Part shown: positions 22,345 to 35,152 of the stretch, piece by piece
Layout: each line of letters starts with the position of its first letter
Position numbering within the stretch: position 1 is the stretch's first letter
Source of the DNA: Anoplolepis gracilipes
Lineage: Eukaryota > Arthropoda > Insecta > Hymenoptera > Formicidae
Direction of reading: 5' to 3'
Length of the DNA: 64,000 nucleotides
NCBI RefSeq assembly: GCF_047496725.1
Contig: NC_132979.1
Location: forward strand, 3,489,501-3,553,500
Position numbers and translations under genes: made by a program
The notes under the pieces: generated by a model
Seen by the model: the letters and a program-made list of their open reading frames with translations, nothing else
What the model was told of the DNA's origin: nothing
Database searches by the model: none

Positions 22345-24905
22345 TATTTCTAATGTATATTTAGATTAGTTTATATTATTTATATATAACTAATGAAATA
22401 ATAATAAACATTTATTTGTTACTAATTTTTACTTGAGGAAGACTTTTTCAATCTTTTTATAATATTTTATATAAATATTTCATCCGTTTTATGTAACATT
22501 TTTTATTTGTATAAATGATATCAAGATCGATGACTGCTTTAGCCGCAGCTTCAGCAGTAGTTAGTAATAATGTATATATAATTCAATATAAAGATAAATA
22601 TAATTATAAGTTTAAATATAAATATTGTCATATTCTTTTATTTTTTTTTTAAATTTTTAGGAAATGTTATATTTATTCCTCTTTGTAAGTGCACTCTTGG
22701 TGCGTGATTATTTCTAGGTAGTAATAAAATTGTAATAAAATAATCTTTTGTAGATATGATAAATATTATAGACACATACTAAGAAAATAATACTAAATAT
22801 TATCTTTTTCGTGATTAAGTCGGTTTTATTGTCGTAAGAAAAAAAATGTTGCCAAAGTCGACGATTATTGTTTATAAAAAAATGAATAATAACTAAATAA
22901 TAAATCTTATATTATGATTTCTACTAACATTGCTATTAGAGCATTGAAAATCTGCAATAATACAGATATAATTGTATCTCATTTTATTCTATTTTTTAAC
23001 ACAATCCTTTCAACATACTAAATCATAAACACATCTAAAATTCTAAATATTTTTGTAACTTTTATTATTTTTTTAATTTTTATTATTTAATTGTAAAAAA
23101 AGTGTGTCGGACATAATTTCATGATAGATAAAAGATGTTATGTGTTAATAGAAACAGGTGCAAAATTTTTTTATGTAGCGATGCGTTACATATCGATATG
23201 AATATTTATGCTATAAAAATTTTATGTCATGCTTTGTTCTGCATATTAATTACTATTATAAATGCATATTACCATACTGTTATAATAATTAATTAATATT
23301 TAATATATAAGGAAAATTTTACACATAAAAGCTGCAAAGATTTAGCAAGATATAGGTATTACAAGTTATTATAACTCTTTTGATTTGTACAAAGTGCGAT
23401 TATTATTTTTAATATTGGAATTCTCGCTTACATGCTTACAAAAATATTTAGTTTATAATATTTGTGAATATTTATTTTGGTAGTTGAATACTGAGAACAA
23501 ACATTTATTTCCAGTTATCTATATAATATAATTAATATGCGTTTTTTATTATACTTCTTAATATTTCATAAAAAGCATTATTTTTTAATATTTTATAAAA
23601 AAAACATTACTATATAATAATTATTTAACTGTATAACAACATACATAACCATGCAAAGTTGAAAAGATCTATTCACTCCTCATGTATCATTGAACTGTAA
23701 TTTACAAATTTATCTCATCCCTTTTGCAAATGAGGGAAAGTTATGTATTATAACTATTTTCACCGTGTACGTTGCAAATGTAAAATTTGCGTGTAATATG
23801 TTGTCAATTTATTATGATTTATAAGTTAAAACAAATCGTTTTTTATTTAACATTATTTATTTTTTCAAATTATGTTCTTGCAATTTGCGACTATCTTCAA
23901 TTTATTTTATACGTTTGTTTATAAGACAAAATATTTATAATATAAAACCAGTAATTTCGTATGTAAAAGAAAATATATTCAAATATAGATACATTTTCAA
24001 GTTACACTAATATGTATTTATTCACTGCAAATTATTGGCAGAAAATTCTATGTTTGATTTTGTAGCCATTATATACACCTTAAAAGATTAAGAAAAGACC
24101 TTATATATAATATATCGACAATTTTATAACATAGAATATGAAAACATTTGAAAACTGTATATGCCTTGCGCATTTTATAATAAAGCTACATGTTACATGA
24201 TCTAATAATTATAAATACTAAAATAAATACAGAAATATTTAGATTAGATAGATTAGATAGAAGTTCATTAAAATTTTTAAGACCTACATTAACAAAATCA
24301 TACTGTACAATACATTAAAAATTGAAATTATTTCTAAAATATATCCTTGATAACATATAATTTTTATTTCATATTTATCTAATAGGTGATTGACGGATAA
24401 CTTTATCAAGAAGTTGAAATAACCGGTCTTTAATAAAATTCTATAAATTAAATATAATATTTTTTTTAATATTAATTGTAATAGAATAAAATATGCTTTT
24501 GATAAAAAAAAATTAAAAGACGATAGTTATTAAAATAAGCCGACTTTGGAAGAAGTGTAACGTATAAATGTAAGTTATATTTGTTTCTTTATAGGTTTTA
24601 AGTTGCTCAATGTAATGATACCAATTTTATTTATCTAAGTCCACGAGAAAATGGTCAAAATTCGTCTTAAAGAAGTTGAAAATAGTTATTTTGGATTATT
24701 AAGAATTTTACGTTATACTTCTTAGAAATCGGTCTATTTTACTCATCATCCGCTTTAGGCAAGATAAACTAATTTTTAAAAGTATAAGTATTATACCTAA
24801 CAAATAAATTATACATGTTGTTTTATAATTTATTAATCATTTATTAATCTATAGTCTATAGTTTCTGTTAATCTTAAAATTTATAATACTTTAATACGCG
24901 CGCGT
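22345..24905. other. Array spacer, no gene seen
   Basis: Between the Penelope-like insertion and the fifth unit's gene. It aligns with 3910-5100 (near 22540-23020), 5200-6500 and 16600-18000. All frames are short and AT-rich. Confidence 0.7.
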
Positions 24906-24908
24906 ATA

Positions 24909-25198
24909 CAGGGTGTCCGGTAATTATCGCCTCATCTCTCTAGGGCAGATAGAGCAGGTTAAACTGAATCTAAAAGTCCTCTACCATTTTGCGATTTGCG
25001 CAATAATTATTAAACTATTAATTAAAAACGCTCAGCGAACGATATTATATATATATATATATATACAAAGTGTCCGGTAATAATCGCCCCACCTCTCTAG
25101 GGCTGATAGAGCAAGTCAAACTGAACATAAAAGTCCTGTATTATTTTGCGATTTTCGTAATAATTATTAAAATATTAATTAAAAACGTTCAGCATATG
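24909..25198 (+). repeat. Two direct copies of a 'gtgtccggtaatnatcgcc' repeat
   Basis: Copy 1 starts at 24909 and copy 2 at 25066; each is about 130 bp, with a (TA)n tract between them. Shared blocks include CTCTCTAGGGC and CATAAAAGTCCT/TCTAAAAGTCCT. The CAGGGTGTCC-like start resembles transposon termini, but no ORF or partner inverted repeat is present. Confidence 0.7.
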
Positions 25199-25379
25199 CT
25201 TAAGCATATTGTTAAGATATTACTATAAATTGTAAGTAAGTTAAATATTATAATTATTATTGTCGTCATAAATCGTAGAAATAAATTGTGTCTTTAATAT
25301 ACTTATTGCTAGATTATTTTTATTTTATAGGTTAAATAATATTTCTCTTTCTTTATTACTATTTATTTAATTTTTATTC

Positions 25380-25596
25380 TTTTCATTTCTATACATATAG
25401 ATAGAACATATTTTATCGACTAAAAAAACATTCATAAAAGGAAATAAAATAATATACTTTAAATAATATTCAAATATTTTCAGTTTCTTCAGATTAAATT
25501 TTTAGTGCCATCATTATAAGATATCTTCGCCATTTAATTGTACATGATGTTGACAGGATTGTTGTTTTATATGCTGTCATTAAAGGCTTCAAAAAT
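25380..25596 (-). other. Gene E exon 2 (3' UTR)
   Basis: Minus-strand acceptor CTCCTTTCAG ends at 25597; the sequence beyond aligns with other exon 2 copies, and an AATAAA-type signal follows near 25370. Intron 25597-25947 is 351 nt. Confidence 0.55.
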
Positions 25597-25959
25597 CTGA
25601 AAGGAGATACAATAATACAATAATAATAATATTATCAAAATAAATAAAAATACATAGTAGGATATAATGAAATGTAAACAAAAGAAATATAAACACACGA
25701 TATAACGAAAAGATCATACAAGTAATTACAAATTTCTAAATCGCATAATACAGGAACCAAGAGAGGACGCCACAAAGTATTACTAAGGAATGTATCCCCA
25801 TATCATATGAAATAAAAATGTAAATGATCCGTGAGGTATAAATTAATCTGAACATTTAGCACTATTTATACATATTTATATTATATTATAATTTATATTA
25901 TTTTTGATAAATATATCTCATTTTTTATTTATAAGAAATTTACTTACATTTTAAAGTCT

Positions 25960-26115
25960 TTATATGAATTTAGAAACTTCTTGTTTTATTTTTTCCAAGA
26001 TTTCTGTAAAGATGTTTGGTTTAGGATCAGGAACAGCTGCAGCAATGACGCCGCTAGGAATAGTAATTCCTAGGATCAAGACGAGCATGAATACAAAAGC
26101 TAAACTTGCTTTCAT
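25960..26115 (-). CDS. Gene E: short secreted peptide precursor, Cys-free type
   Basis: 51 residues, the smallest member. The family signal peptide (MKASLAFVFMLVLILG) ends GVIA at about residue 25. The secreted part begins with Ala/Val/Pro (AAVPDPKPN) and continues as one amphipathic helix (IFTEILEKIKQEVSKFI). It has no cysteine and a balanced charge, unlike genes A-D. The CDS ends 12 bp before the conserved GTAAGT donor; relatives have a longer tail here, so the Cys-bearing end may have been lost by a new stop. Control block, TATA (CTATAAAG at 26190-26197) and exon 2 are kept. Function is unknown. Confidence 0.78.
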   Translation of the reverse strand: MKASLAFVFMLVLILGITIPSGVIAAAVPDPKPNIFTEILEKIKQEVSKFI

Positions 26116-26189
26116 GGTTTATATCTTCAAAATTATTTGTTACTGAAACAAATTTAAGTTCTACTGGAGATTATACTCGAACTGTCCGA

Positions 26190-26197
26190 CTTTATAG
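26190..26197 (-). promoter_or_regulatory. TATA box of gene E
   Basis: Minus-strand CTATAAAG, 75 bp above the ATG. Two GATA-type sites with linked CATG-type pieces lie at 26467-26487 and 26491-26510. Confidence 0.7.
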
Positions 26198-26560
26198 GAA
26201 AACTTGTACGTAATAAAATTTTTATCTAAGTAATAAAAACTTTTATCAAAAATTTTTATGTTGCATTTTAACAGTGTGGATTTGACACTTGCATATAATA
26301 AATATTATAGACATATAATAAACAATAGCATTTTATAGTTTCCATAATTCGTTCGAATGTACTCTTTTAGTATAAACAAAATAAGGTTGAAAATAAATAT
26401 AATGTAAAGCTGATTATAATTTTCATAAAAATTAGATGTACATTTTATGACGTAATAATTTGAGAACTTATCAAGAGACACATGGTCTATCTTATCAAGG
26501 AAAATGTGCTTCATGCAGAATCATGCGCAGTAAGATATTTTTTATTAGTTTCTAATGTAT

Positions 26561-26566
<6 letters not shown>

Positions 26567-26604
<38 letters not shown>

Positions 26605-26934
26605 TGACAAATAATAATATAAAAAATTATTATCAGGAAGAAAAAGATAGAGATAGAAGAAAAGACAGGGAAAAAGGAAAAATTTGTTTTATTATCTCTC
26701 AAATATATTTTTAAAACGTTATATTATATTATAAAAAATTATCAACGTTTGCTTTCAAATATTTTAAATATGTATATTTGAACTAATAGCATAAACATCT
26801 CTTTATTTAAATAAATTTTATTTGAAGAACTTTTCATTTTTAAATGACATTTATATCGCAACTTCCGCAGAGATGAATTATTTGCAAACATTATTATTTT
26901 TTATTTTAAAGAAAGAGAATCTTTTTAAATTATA

Positions 26935-26973
<39 letters not shown>
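26567..26973. repeat. Two (TA)n microsatellites at the right end of the array
   Basis: (TA)n at about 26567-26599 and 26938-26973, with AT-rich single-copy sequence between. Array homology fades in this interval. Confidence 0.85.
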
Positions 26974-26975
<2 letters not shown>

Positions 26976-26999
26976 TTACAAATAACATATCCATTTAAA

Positions 27000-28545
27000 A
27001 GTTTTTATCTTGATCCGATAAATTACTCTTCGATCTTTTGTTATTGAGAGAACATGATATGCAAGTTAATTAATGTATAGATATTGTACATATCCACTAC
27101 AGAACAAGCACGAACTCGATGCACTAATTTCTATTTCATCTACGTCTATTTTGCCTTATGTGCTATTGAATTAATTCGCACGTTTAGCATTGTGTTCATC
27201 TCCAATATTAGAAGCATGACAGCATGAGCCGAAGTAAAGCGCAAATTTTTATTGAAACAAAATGAACAAATGGCTAAATGCGATCCCGCTATTATGTTTC
27301 TCGTGTATGTACGTCTTATTATTAAATCTCTGCTTCATTAAATATTTTGCTGCTTCGTGCAGTCTTACACTTAACTTCTCCGATTGCATCCGCACGGACG
27401 CATCGCACGGCACGAGGTCAGAATGAAATTTTTCCCTTTAAAATGTTACCTGTATGCCCGACGGCGCGGCGGCGGATACCTGTAGGTTGGCCGATTACAA
27501 AGGAATCAACGGCGAACAATTGGATTTCTCTGGTCGAGCAACGCCGCATTCCCGAGGGCGAAGTTCATGGGCGCATCCAGAAATTCGATTGCCGCATGAA
27601 GGAGCAGCGCAAGCGGAGAACGATACTGCAGATTTTGCCGCAGCGTATTTCTCGTAACGAGTGCGTACGTCGACAATTTTTGCGTAATATTATCATGTCC
27701 ACAAAATCGGATAATTTTTAGGGAAGATGTATCATCGATTAATAAAAGGAAAGGAAACAAACGTATCATCTCATATATTTTATTTCATATATTTTATATA
27801 TTATTTTAAGTTTTTATATTATATTTTAAAATTCATAAATTTTGCGATAAATTATAAATAATCAAAATTTATTACATCCAGATTTGTAGATGACTGGAGC
27901 CATATCTCTATTTGTTCAATGCAACATTATATACATACATACATTAACTGCGTCAAGTTGGCCACTGGCGTTGCGAAATATTAATTGCCACACGCAACTC
28001 GTATCCAGCAAGATTGCGGATGACGGATACAGCATATACAGTACCCGTCGCCCCTTCCTCATTATCGTAACAATTGATTCGAAACTCTTCGTCCGTGTAA
28101 TATTCGATATCGCATCCACCGATGTTCAATCTATCCTCGCACCGAACGTGAAACAGTAGTTTTGATCTCGATTTCAAGCTCACCCTCGAGGGACCAATAA
28201 TCTCTCAGCTGGACATTAAAAGCCAACGACAGTGCGTTGTGACGATCGGCGATGGACCCCGCGGCACACGATAGAATAGCTCCCTGGTGGCCGCGTTAGA
28301 GTCGCATTCATCCCCTAGGAAAAGCGAGATTGCACGGTAACCCCCACGACCGCTCGATTCCCGCGTAATTTCGTCATTTGGTCGACTTTTACAAAATTGC
28401 GCTTTTTCTTTTCTACAGTGGTCGTGTTATTCGATGAGAGAGGGATGAACCAAACACTTTGTCAAGTTTTTAGAGGAGAATTTTTCGAACAATTAATCGA
28501 ATCAGCATCGTATCTGTAAATATTGCTCTACGATCGAGAGGCGAT
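27000..28545. other. CG-rich non-coding island, no gene supported
   Basis: Base composition changes sharply from the AT-rich array near 27.1 kb. Several overlapping ORFs (e.g. 27347-27721, 27890-28159) exist on both strands, but none resembles a known domain and they overlap each other. Such mutual overlap is typical of CG-rich non-coding DNA. It could be an exon or regulatory island of a gene not visible here. Confidence 0.5.
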
Positions 28546-28863
28546 AAATATTTTAACCAAAAAAGGTGTTTTAATTTCCTACATTATATTCTAAAAATAA
28601 CAATATCAAAATAAAAAATTATATAAAAATTAAAAATTAATACAAATAAAAAGAAATATAATTTAAAAAGTTAGCGCTGCTAAGCTAAACAATATGCTAA
28701 TGAAATTAGCAGCGCTAAGTTTTTTAATTATATTTTATTTATTTGTATTAATTTTTAATTTTTATATCATTTTTTATTTTGATATTGTTATTTTTGTAGA
28801 ATATAATGTAGGAAATTAAAACAACTATTTTGTGTAAAACAACTTTTTTGGTTAAAATATTTT
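28546..28863. mobile_element. Foldback (MITE-like) element
   Basis: Near-perfect palindrome of about 318 bp: arms of about 130-150 bp pair across a short loop (28671-28719, with TTAGCGCTGCTAA against TTAGCAGCGCTAA). The outer ends AAATATTTTAACCAAAAAAG pair with the mirror at 28845-28863. The right arm has an extra segment of about 24 bp. No coding capacity. Confidence 0.75.
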
Positions 28864-31053
28864 AACAAGTTTTTATCTTCACTTAGCACAATTTTTTTGA
28901 CATCATTAATTTTTGTAAGATATATATATTTAACACAAAAATTAAAATAATTTATAAAACAGTTTTTATGGTTTTTTCATGGTAAAATAATATTATTTTG
29001 TGCAGATTAAAGTGACTATTTTGTAAATTAAAATAACACAAGTTTAGAAATAGATTTTTTACATTTAACGCATAGTTTTTTACGTGGGACTTAGCATCTT
29101 TTTTTTAAAAAAAAAAGGTAATTTTTTTAGAGTTCTAATAACATGGAAATATTTTTATTTAGATAAGTTTTAATATTTTATTTAGATACATTTATTTCAT
29201 ATTTTATTTTGAAAATATAATAATCGTACCTGTACTTATATCAGAAACTTTTCTCTAATCTCGCTAAGTTTTAATTTTTAATATATTTCTTTCATATTAT
29301 TACACGCAGAAAGCTCAAAATTTTTTATGCGTAGTTGAGATATAATTTTTCCGTTACAACTTGCAAAAGAAATAAAAATCTCGTCTTTCAGTTTGCCTTC
29401 TGAAACGTCTACGAGCGAGAAACAGCGTAATTTTGATAATTGCCACGCATTATGTACGTACATGCATGCATATGCAAAACGACCGACACGCGGGATCGAG
29501 CGACACGTGTACTCTGTACATGTATAATTTTTCGCTGGTACTGGTCCGCCTCTTCTATTTCTCTTTTTATGCCGGGCGTGGCGTTTCAAGACTGCATCTG
29601 CAACACGCGAATGCGTCCCTCGAGGGCTCATCAAAGCGTTGCGCGCCAAACGCACCTTGCCCGTATGCACCTTCCTTTCCTCGTTTCTGTATAATCTCGA
29701 TCATTATCCACGGTACAGTAGCTTGTACTTGTATTGTACTCTCGTTCTCCGAGATACTCGGTATTTCTTTATTACCGTGCCATTACGCGAAATTGTCGCA
29801 GATAGAGCTGAAAAGTTGATATCGCGTTTGCATTTAATGTATTATTTTAACAATGGCGATAAAATAAAATAACAAAAAAATACGATATAAAATAACAAAA
29901 AATTTATATATTATAGTATAAAAATGTAAAACGCATGTTTTTTCAGCGAAAAATTATATATAGAGTACACGTGTCACTCAGGTCGTGCGCACGTGTATCG
30001 GTTGTTTTGTATAACAATATCTATCATGACTAATATATGATTTGTATGTAAAAATATTGAATCACCCTTATCATTGTTGAAGATATGAATTTCTTTCTGA
30101 ATCACAGAAACGTGTCATAATTTTATTTTTGTTATTTTTTAATAGTGTTTGGCATATTATCTTCACTGAATCTTAAATTACGTAATATTATCGTAATTAA
30201 AAGGAAAATATTTAATAGAAATTTTATATTATCAAAATAGTACAACATAAGCATTGGCAATCTTACCCAACTTTTAAGGAAAAGATGACCATAGTGACGG
30301 AAAGATGACTATAATATTTATAAAAAAATAGTGAAAACGAAAATAAAAATTATAGGTCATATAATAATTTACATATCATTATAATATGTTAACGTCGATT
30401 ACGATAGCTTAATTGTAATTTATTCGACGTTATAAGTTTTTAGTGGACAAATGAAAAACTTTGCAGCTAGTCAAAAGTAAAAATATATGATATAAGATTC
30501 ACAATATCGTTATTTCGAATAACGTATGCATATAAACTACTGTAAATATCGATTATCTTTGATAATGACTAAAAAAGCGCACTATGTAGGGATTATTGAA
30601 AAAATTACAGCCATCTTTTCCGTATGGCCATCATCAGGGGCGTCATTACGATTTTTCCCGAGTCCTGGTCAGTCAATACCCGGGGAGGGGGGAGGGGGGG
30701 GGGGGGGAATTCGAACTTTAAAATAAGATGTTTACTTTTTAAACTAAATTTTTTTTTGAAAAAATTATTTTATGTAGATTCCGAGGTCTGGAATTCCATA
30801 CCTTGACTACAGTGAGCCCAGTACCAGGGCTACCAGGGTCCTAATAACTAGGCCCCTGGCCATCATACCCTAGTTTACCCTATTAATGTTTGAAAGATAA
30901 TGTGGCTTATGTATTATAAAATCACGCAAGTAAGGATTTTGCGGAATTTATATACACAGTTTCAATCTTTATTTATTCTCAGATTATGTAAAAGAGAAAA
31001 ATGCGCAGAAGAGTAGAAAAATATATTCCGTTATCAAGCACGTATTCGAATCA
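28864..31053. other. Intergenic, no gene supported
   Basis: AT-rich DNA with one CG-richer island (29400-29800) whose ORFs overlap on both strands and match nothing I recognise. A G-run (about 30678-30708) lies in a short CG-rich patch at 30620-30870. Confidence 0.5.
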
Positions 31054-31558
31054 GCAGATGCATGAGAATCGATACCGCCTTGCGGAAAATCGGAGAAAAG
31101 TTTTTGCGAATCGGGGCGAAAGTCAGTGCTTCTCGTCAATTTTCTTTCAGGTCAAAGAGCGCGGACTCGAAAATTCCGTGACTCAGTCAAAGACCAAAAG
31201 GCGAGAGAATTTCATTTACGTCGTTCCGACGTCGTTGCTTATCCGAACGATGTAAAATTTTCGAGGAACGAGCCAATCGCGCGTATATCTGCCGTTCCGT
31301 GCAGATGCACGGGATGAAGAGGATCGATACCGCAGCGTATCGTATCGTGGAAAATCTGTGGAAAAAAAATTCGACGGATCGAGGAGCCCTTTTTCGGAGC
31401 GAACTCTCTTTGAACTCGTTGGACACGGAAGACTTCCGAGATTTCGGGATTCCGTCGCCGCGCGATACCAAAAGAGCGAGAATTTCACTTACGTCGTCGA
31501 TCTTGGCTTATCCGGGCAGCGTAAAATTTTCGGGAAACGAGTATAGATGCGCGTACAT
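31054..31558. repeat. Diverged tandem duplication, two units of about 250 bp
   Basis: Unit 1 (31054-31300) and unit 2 (31301-31558) both start GCAGATGCA. They share in order GATCGATACCGC-like, GAAAATC.G.GGAAAA-like, GCGAGAATTTCA, TTACGTCGT, GTAAAATTTTCG and CGCGTA.AT blocks. ORFs over both units are not conserved between them, so the repeat looks non-coding. Confidence 0.75.
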
Positions 31559-34500
31559 ATATGTATACATGCACACATACACCGCTGGTCGCATATCGAG
31601 AGAACCCAGGTGCACTATCGCCATCGTGGACGATCGGCTCTAAGCGAGAAGAAACCGGGCATTACCTTTCCCTTCCAGCCCTCTCACGTACCGTCCCTTT
31701 TTCTTCGTTCCGTCGGCATATCGGACACGATTTTTCAAAGCGACTCACGTCCTCTCAATGTGTGATATGCCTTTCAAGCGACACGAAGCCAGGGGAGACA
31801 CATACGTACGCGTATCTTATACTCAACCGATGTTATATATATTAATGCATATTATACACGAGATATTCCAAAGAGAGAGAGAAAACCAACGAGCCCTTTT
31901 ATCTATGGATTTTTTCAAAGCCAAATGTCAAGCCGACTTTTCCTCAACGTCAAGAGAGGACTGACAATGAGAGAGGAGTCATCTTTTGTTGGAAATAAAA
32001 GATTTTTTTCAGACTAATGCTTTAAAAATGCAAACAAAATAGTTGAATCAAACATTTTTAACTATACTTTCTTTAAATATATATTCCAAAAAAATTATTT
32101 AATATAAATTATATAAAATAAAATCTTACGATGGACAATGGAAGGATCTTACAAAAAAAAAAAAAAAAAAAAAAAGACTTTACTTTCACATCAAAATTTG
32201 CACAATAAAAGAAGACTGCTCTTTATATGCAGGAGAAAAACACTTTTTCTTTCTTTAGAAAAAATAGGAAACAAAGGAAACGTTATATGCTCATATTATT
32301 ACGCTGCAAAAATCTTACAAGAAAGAAGGTAGCAGAGCTTATGCTCGAATGCAACGACACGACATAGTCCTGTCGAGTCACGCTTAAGCAAATATTGCTC
32401 GTGTTTGAAGCGTGTAATTCAAGCGACAATACGATCCCATCATAGTGAATGCACGTAACTAGAAGCTTTCCTCTTGCTCGGTACGCTCTTTTGTCAAGAT
32501 CATTGTCGTTCAGTAGAGAGAGAGAGAGAGAGAGAGAGAAACGCGTGCTGCTTTCTGCAGATAACGTTGGACGTCTGCAGATAATCCCGTGTTGAATGCC
32601 CCCGTCATTCGACATGGAAGAGCTTGAAAAGTATATTCTAGCCCTCTTGAAGATTTTCTTCCTCCGTGTGAGAGCGTGTTTCGAGTATACTTTTATATGC
32701 GTTACACGCGTATGATGCTATACCCTATTTATCCCAATCGCCAGAAATATCGCTTTATGCTTTTATCATTATTATACTTTTCGAGAAGAAAAAACGCAAT
32801 GAAATAAATAAGATATAAATAAATAAAAATTGTATCTTTCAACTTGGCAGCATGATAGCAACCAATACATTCGACCGAGTGGTAATTTTACACAATAATT
32901 AATAAGAGTTATGCATATACACATGCGCGCGATACACACATATACCGCGTAATGTAAAAAATAGTTTGATAAAAATGCAAACACCATTGTCATCTCTTTT
33001 TGTCGGGAGTCTTGTAGTATGCATAGTCACGCAATAATTACGTGAGTTTTTCAGATGCAGACGACGGCGATAACGGATGTGTGTGTGTGTGACAACGATG
33101 ACAAATCCATTTTTGTGATCGTACACGTGAATGTGCGCGTGTAGACAGTGACAGATGCACAGCTGAGAGATCGTGCCTATATATCGCGGTCTTTGATTTT
33201 CCACAGCTGCCGAATCTCGCTTCGCGAAATCTGAATTTTTATACGAAGGCAAAAGTGAAAGAGGGTAAAATCACCCTGTCAAAGGCAAGCATATTCGCTC
33301 TAGCGCGGGACCGAGTGATTTATATTGAAATAACACCGTCAGGTAAACGAATAGATTGACGGATAAGCCGGCGTACGTGTGTGCGTATGTATTATATTTT
33401 ATCGCGTGTGTACATCTGCGTGCGCACATGTGTATATTTTATCGCCAGGATGTATAGTATACGATGAAGGATATCTCTCCCTCTTTCTTTCCGCGAAAGA
33501 GTGGCTTGGCAATGTTCAAGCTCGCTGGAATAGCTCGAGAATTGCCTTGAGAGGATCATCCTTATTTGGAAGAGCTGGATGAAAATCTCTCGTTTTCTTC
33601 AAAACCTTCTTCTCGGAACTTATCGCCGATCGGAAGATGACCCAAGCTCTTAGAGTTGGCATTGATAAGCCGCAATCGAATCGAGTGGAAAACGAATTTA
33701 AAGTGGATCCTAAGTGACATACTTAAAAATACGGGGCGATTTATTTCGACTCTCTGGCCAACTCAGCAAAGATAAAATACACACGTGCGTGTACGTATGC
33801 GCAAGTTCAAAATTCCACCCACGTAATTTTCGGGTGAAATAAAAAATGATTGAATTAAGTAAGTTTTAGTTGCAAAAATTTAATTGAAATCATTTATATG
33901 TATTTAAAATTTAGAAGGCGCTTGTCAACAAAAATTAGATATATACTATAATAAAATCTTGCTTTGATGGCGAATATATATTATTGGATTATAACGACAA
34001 AATCTGTTTTATTAAGAGGCGTTTCTCTAAACGTTGAGATTCTTCACTAACAAATAATGGCATTTCTATTGTATGTAAATTTCTCACTTGCAAGTACAAC
34101 GCGTGTACATGAACGACAGGATAGGGAAATGCACATACGGATACAAATGCGAGGCGGATTGAGATACGACTGCGGATACAACCTGGCTGTTAGTTTAGCT
34201 CAGTTTAATTTAGTTTAGTTTAGTCAATAGCTCAGCCCGTTATTGTACTCTGACGCTCGGCGTGCCAGCGAGTGCCGAAGGACCACCCTCTTCATTTGCA
34301 TACCGGGTGTGCTCGCGTAAATACTCGACTTGGAAAAGTCTGCCTTTGGCACATCAAAGGGACAGCGGCGCGAATTAACAATTCTCTTCTCCCTCCCCTC
34401 ATCGCGCAATCCCATCCCGCCCGCAAACAGAACCGATGAAATATCAGCTTTGAATGTGACGTCATTATTGCGTATTTAGAGAGGCTGCACTTTGTTGTGC

Positions 34501-35152
34501 GTTGATAAAACGCGATTGTCACCTCGACTCTTGAATCTAAAAGACAATAACATTCTTGAACTAAACGAAGCAAATTTAACGGACAGTCACTTTTGAAAGG
34601 ACCGTCACATATTCACAAATGTTAGATATTTTTATCATCTATTAAAACTGTACGCATTTTTATTAATTTAATAGATAATATACATGACGCAAGCATTGCT
34701 CAGCAATTCACCGTTTACAAACAATCACATATAAAATAGTTTATTCTCTGTGCAGTTATTATACTCGTATATATACATATATCTGGTTCTACTTAGCAAT
34801 GAAATGTAATCAAAGATTTTTTTAAATGTTACGAATATAAATCAAGGAACGATACAAAATGAGTGATGCGAGATGGTAAGCCATCAAGCTTGTCAAGAGA
34901 AAACAATTTCATTATAAATATTACAGGTATATTATACTTTTGAATAAATTAATACTATCTATAATAAAAATCTCAGTGCATTGATCAATATGTTGCGATA
35001 AAATTAATGAGCAATATTGCATAGTGTAAACAAATAATATATATATAAGCTTTGATATATATTTCAATTTGTTGAAGTGTACAACTGACACGCATATCAA
35101 GATTTATATTATAGATGGTATAACATTAATTTAGAAAAAAAAGTTTAAAAAA
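31559..35152. other. Intergenic, no gene supported
   Basis: Mixed AT-rich and moderately CG-rich DNA with a poly-A run near 32153-32175, an (AG)n run near 32515-32540 and short GT tracts near 33080. No recognisable protein domain in any frame. The right end is the 3' flank of VPS28. Confidence 0.5.

Larger units (their letters stand above)
20815..22345 (-). mobile_element. Penelope-like retroelement, 5'-truncated
   Basis: Read on the minus strand from right to left, the order is the end of a reverse transcriptase (YVDDILIA catalytic motif near 22320; WYHKPTFS near 22120), then a GIY-YIG endonuclease region (21337-21861), then a 3' tail with a hammerhead-like core (20826-20862). RT followed by C-terminal GIY-YIG is the signature of Penelope-like elements. 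Everything upstream of YVDD is missing. Array homology stops before about 20800 and resumes near 22540, which brackets the insertion. Confidence 0.8.
1..27000. repeat. Tandem array of divergent peptide-gene units (about five units)
   Basis: The same ordered landmarks recur: a block around 'cgcctacatacttaaaatattta' type sequence (5215, 16630, 23395), a 'gcaaatgagag' block (60, 5615, 12125, 16925, 23725), an 'acattatttatttcttc' block (1365, 5730, 12490, 17060, 23850), a non-coding exon 2, a coding exon 1, a TATA box and a GATA-type block. Rough units are 1-5190, 5190-12050, 12050-16570, 16570-22500 and 22500-27000. Size differences come mostly from transposon insertions and deletions. The array probably continues past the left edge. 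A related block with two more genes lies at about 39.7-44.0 kb. Confidence 0.85.

Noticed and set aside
27347..27721. 124-residue ORF with overlapping frames on both strands
   Set aside because: No signal peptide, domain or splice context supports it, and the antisense frame is just as open.
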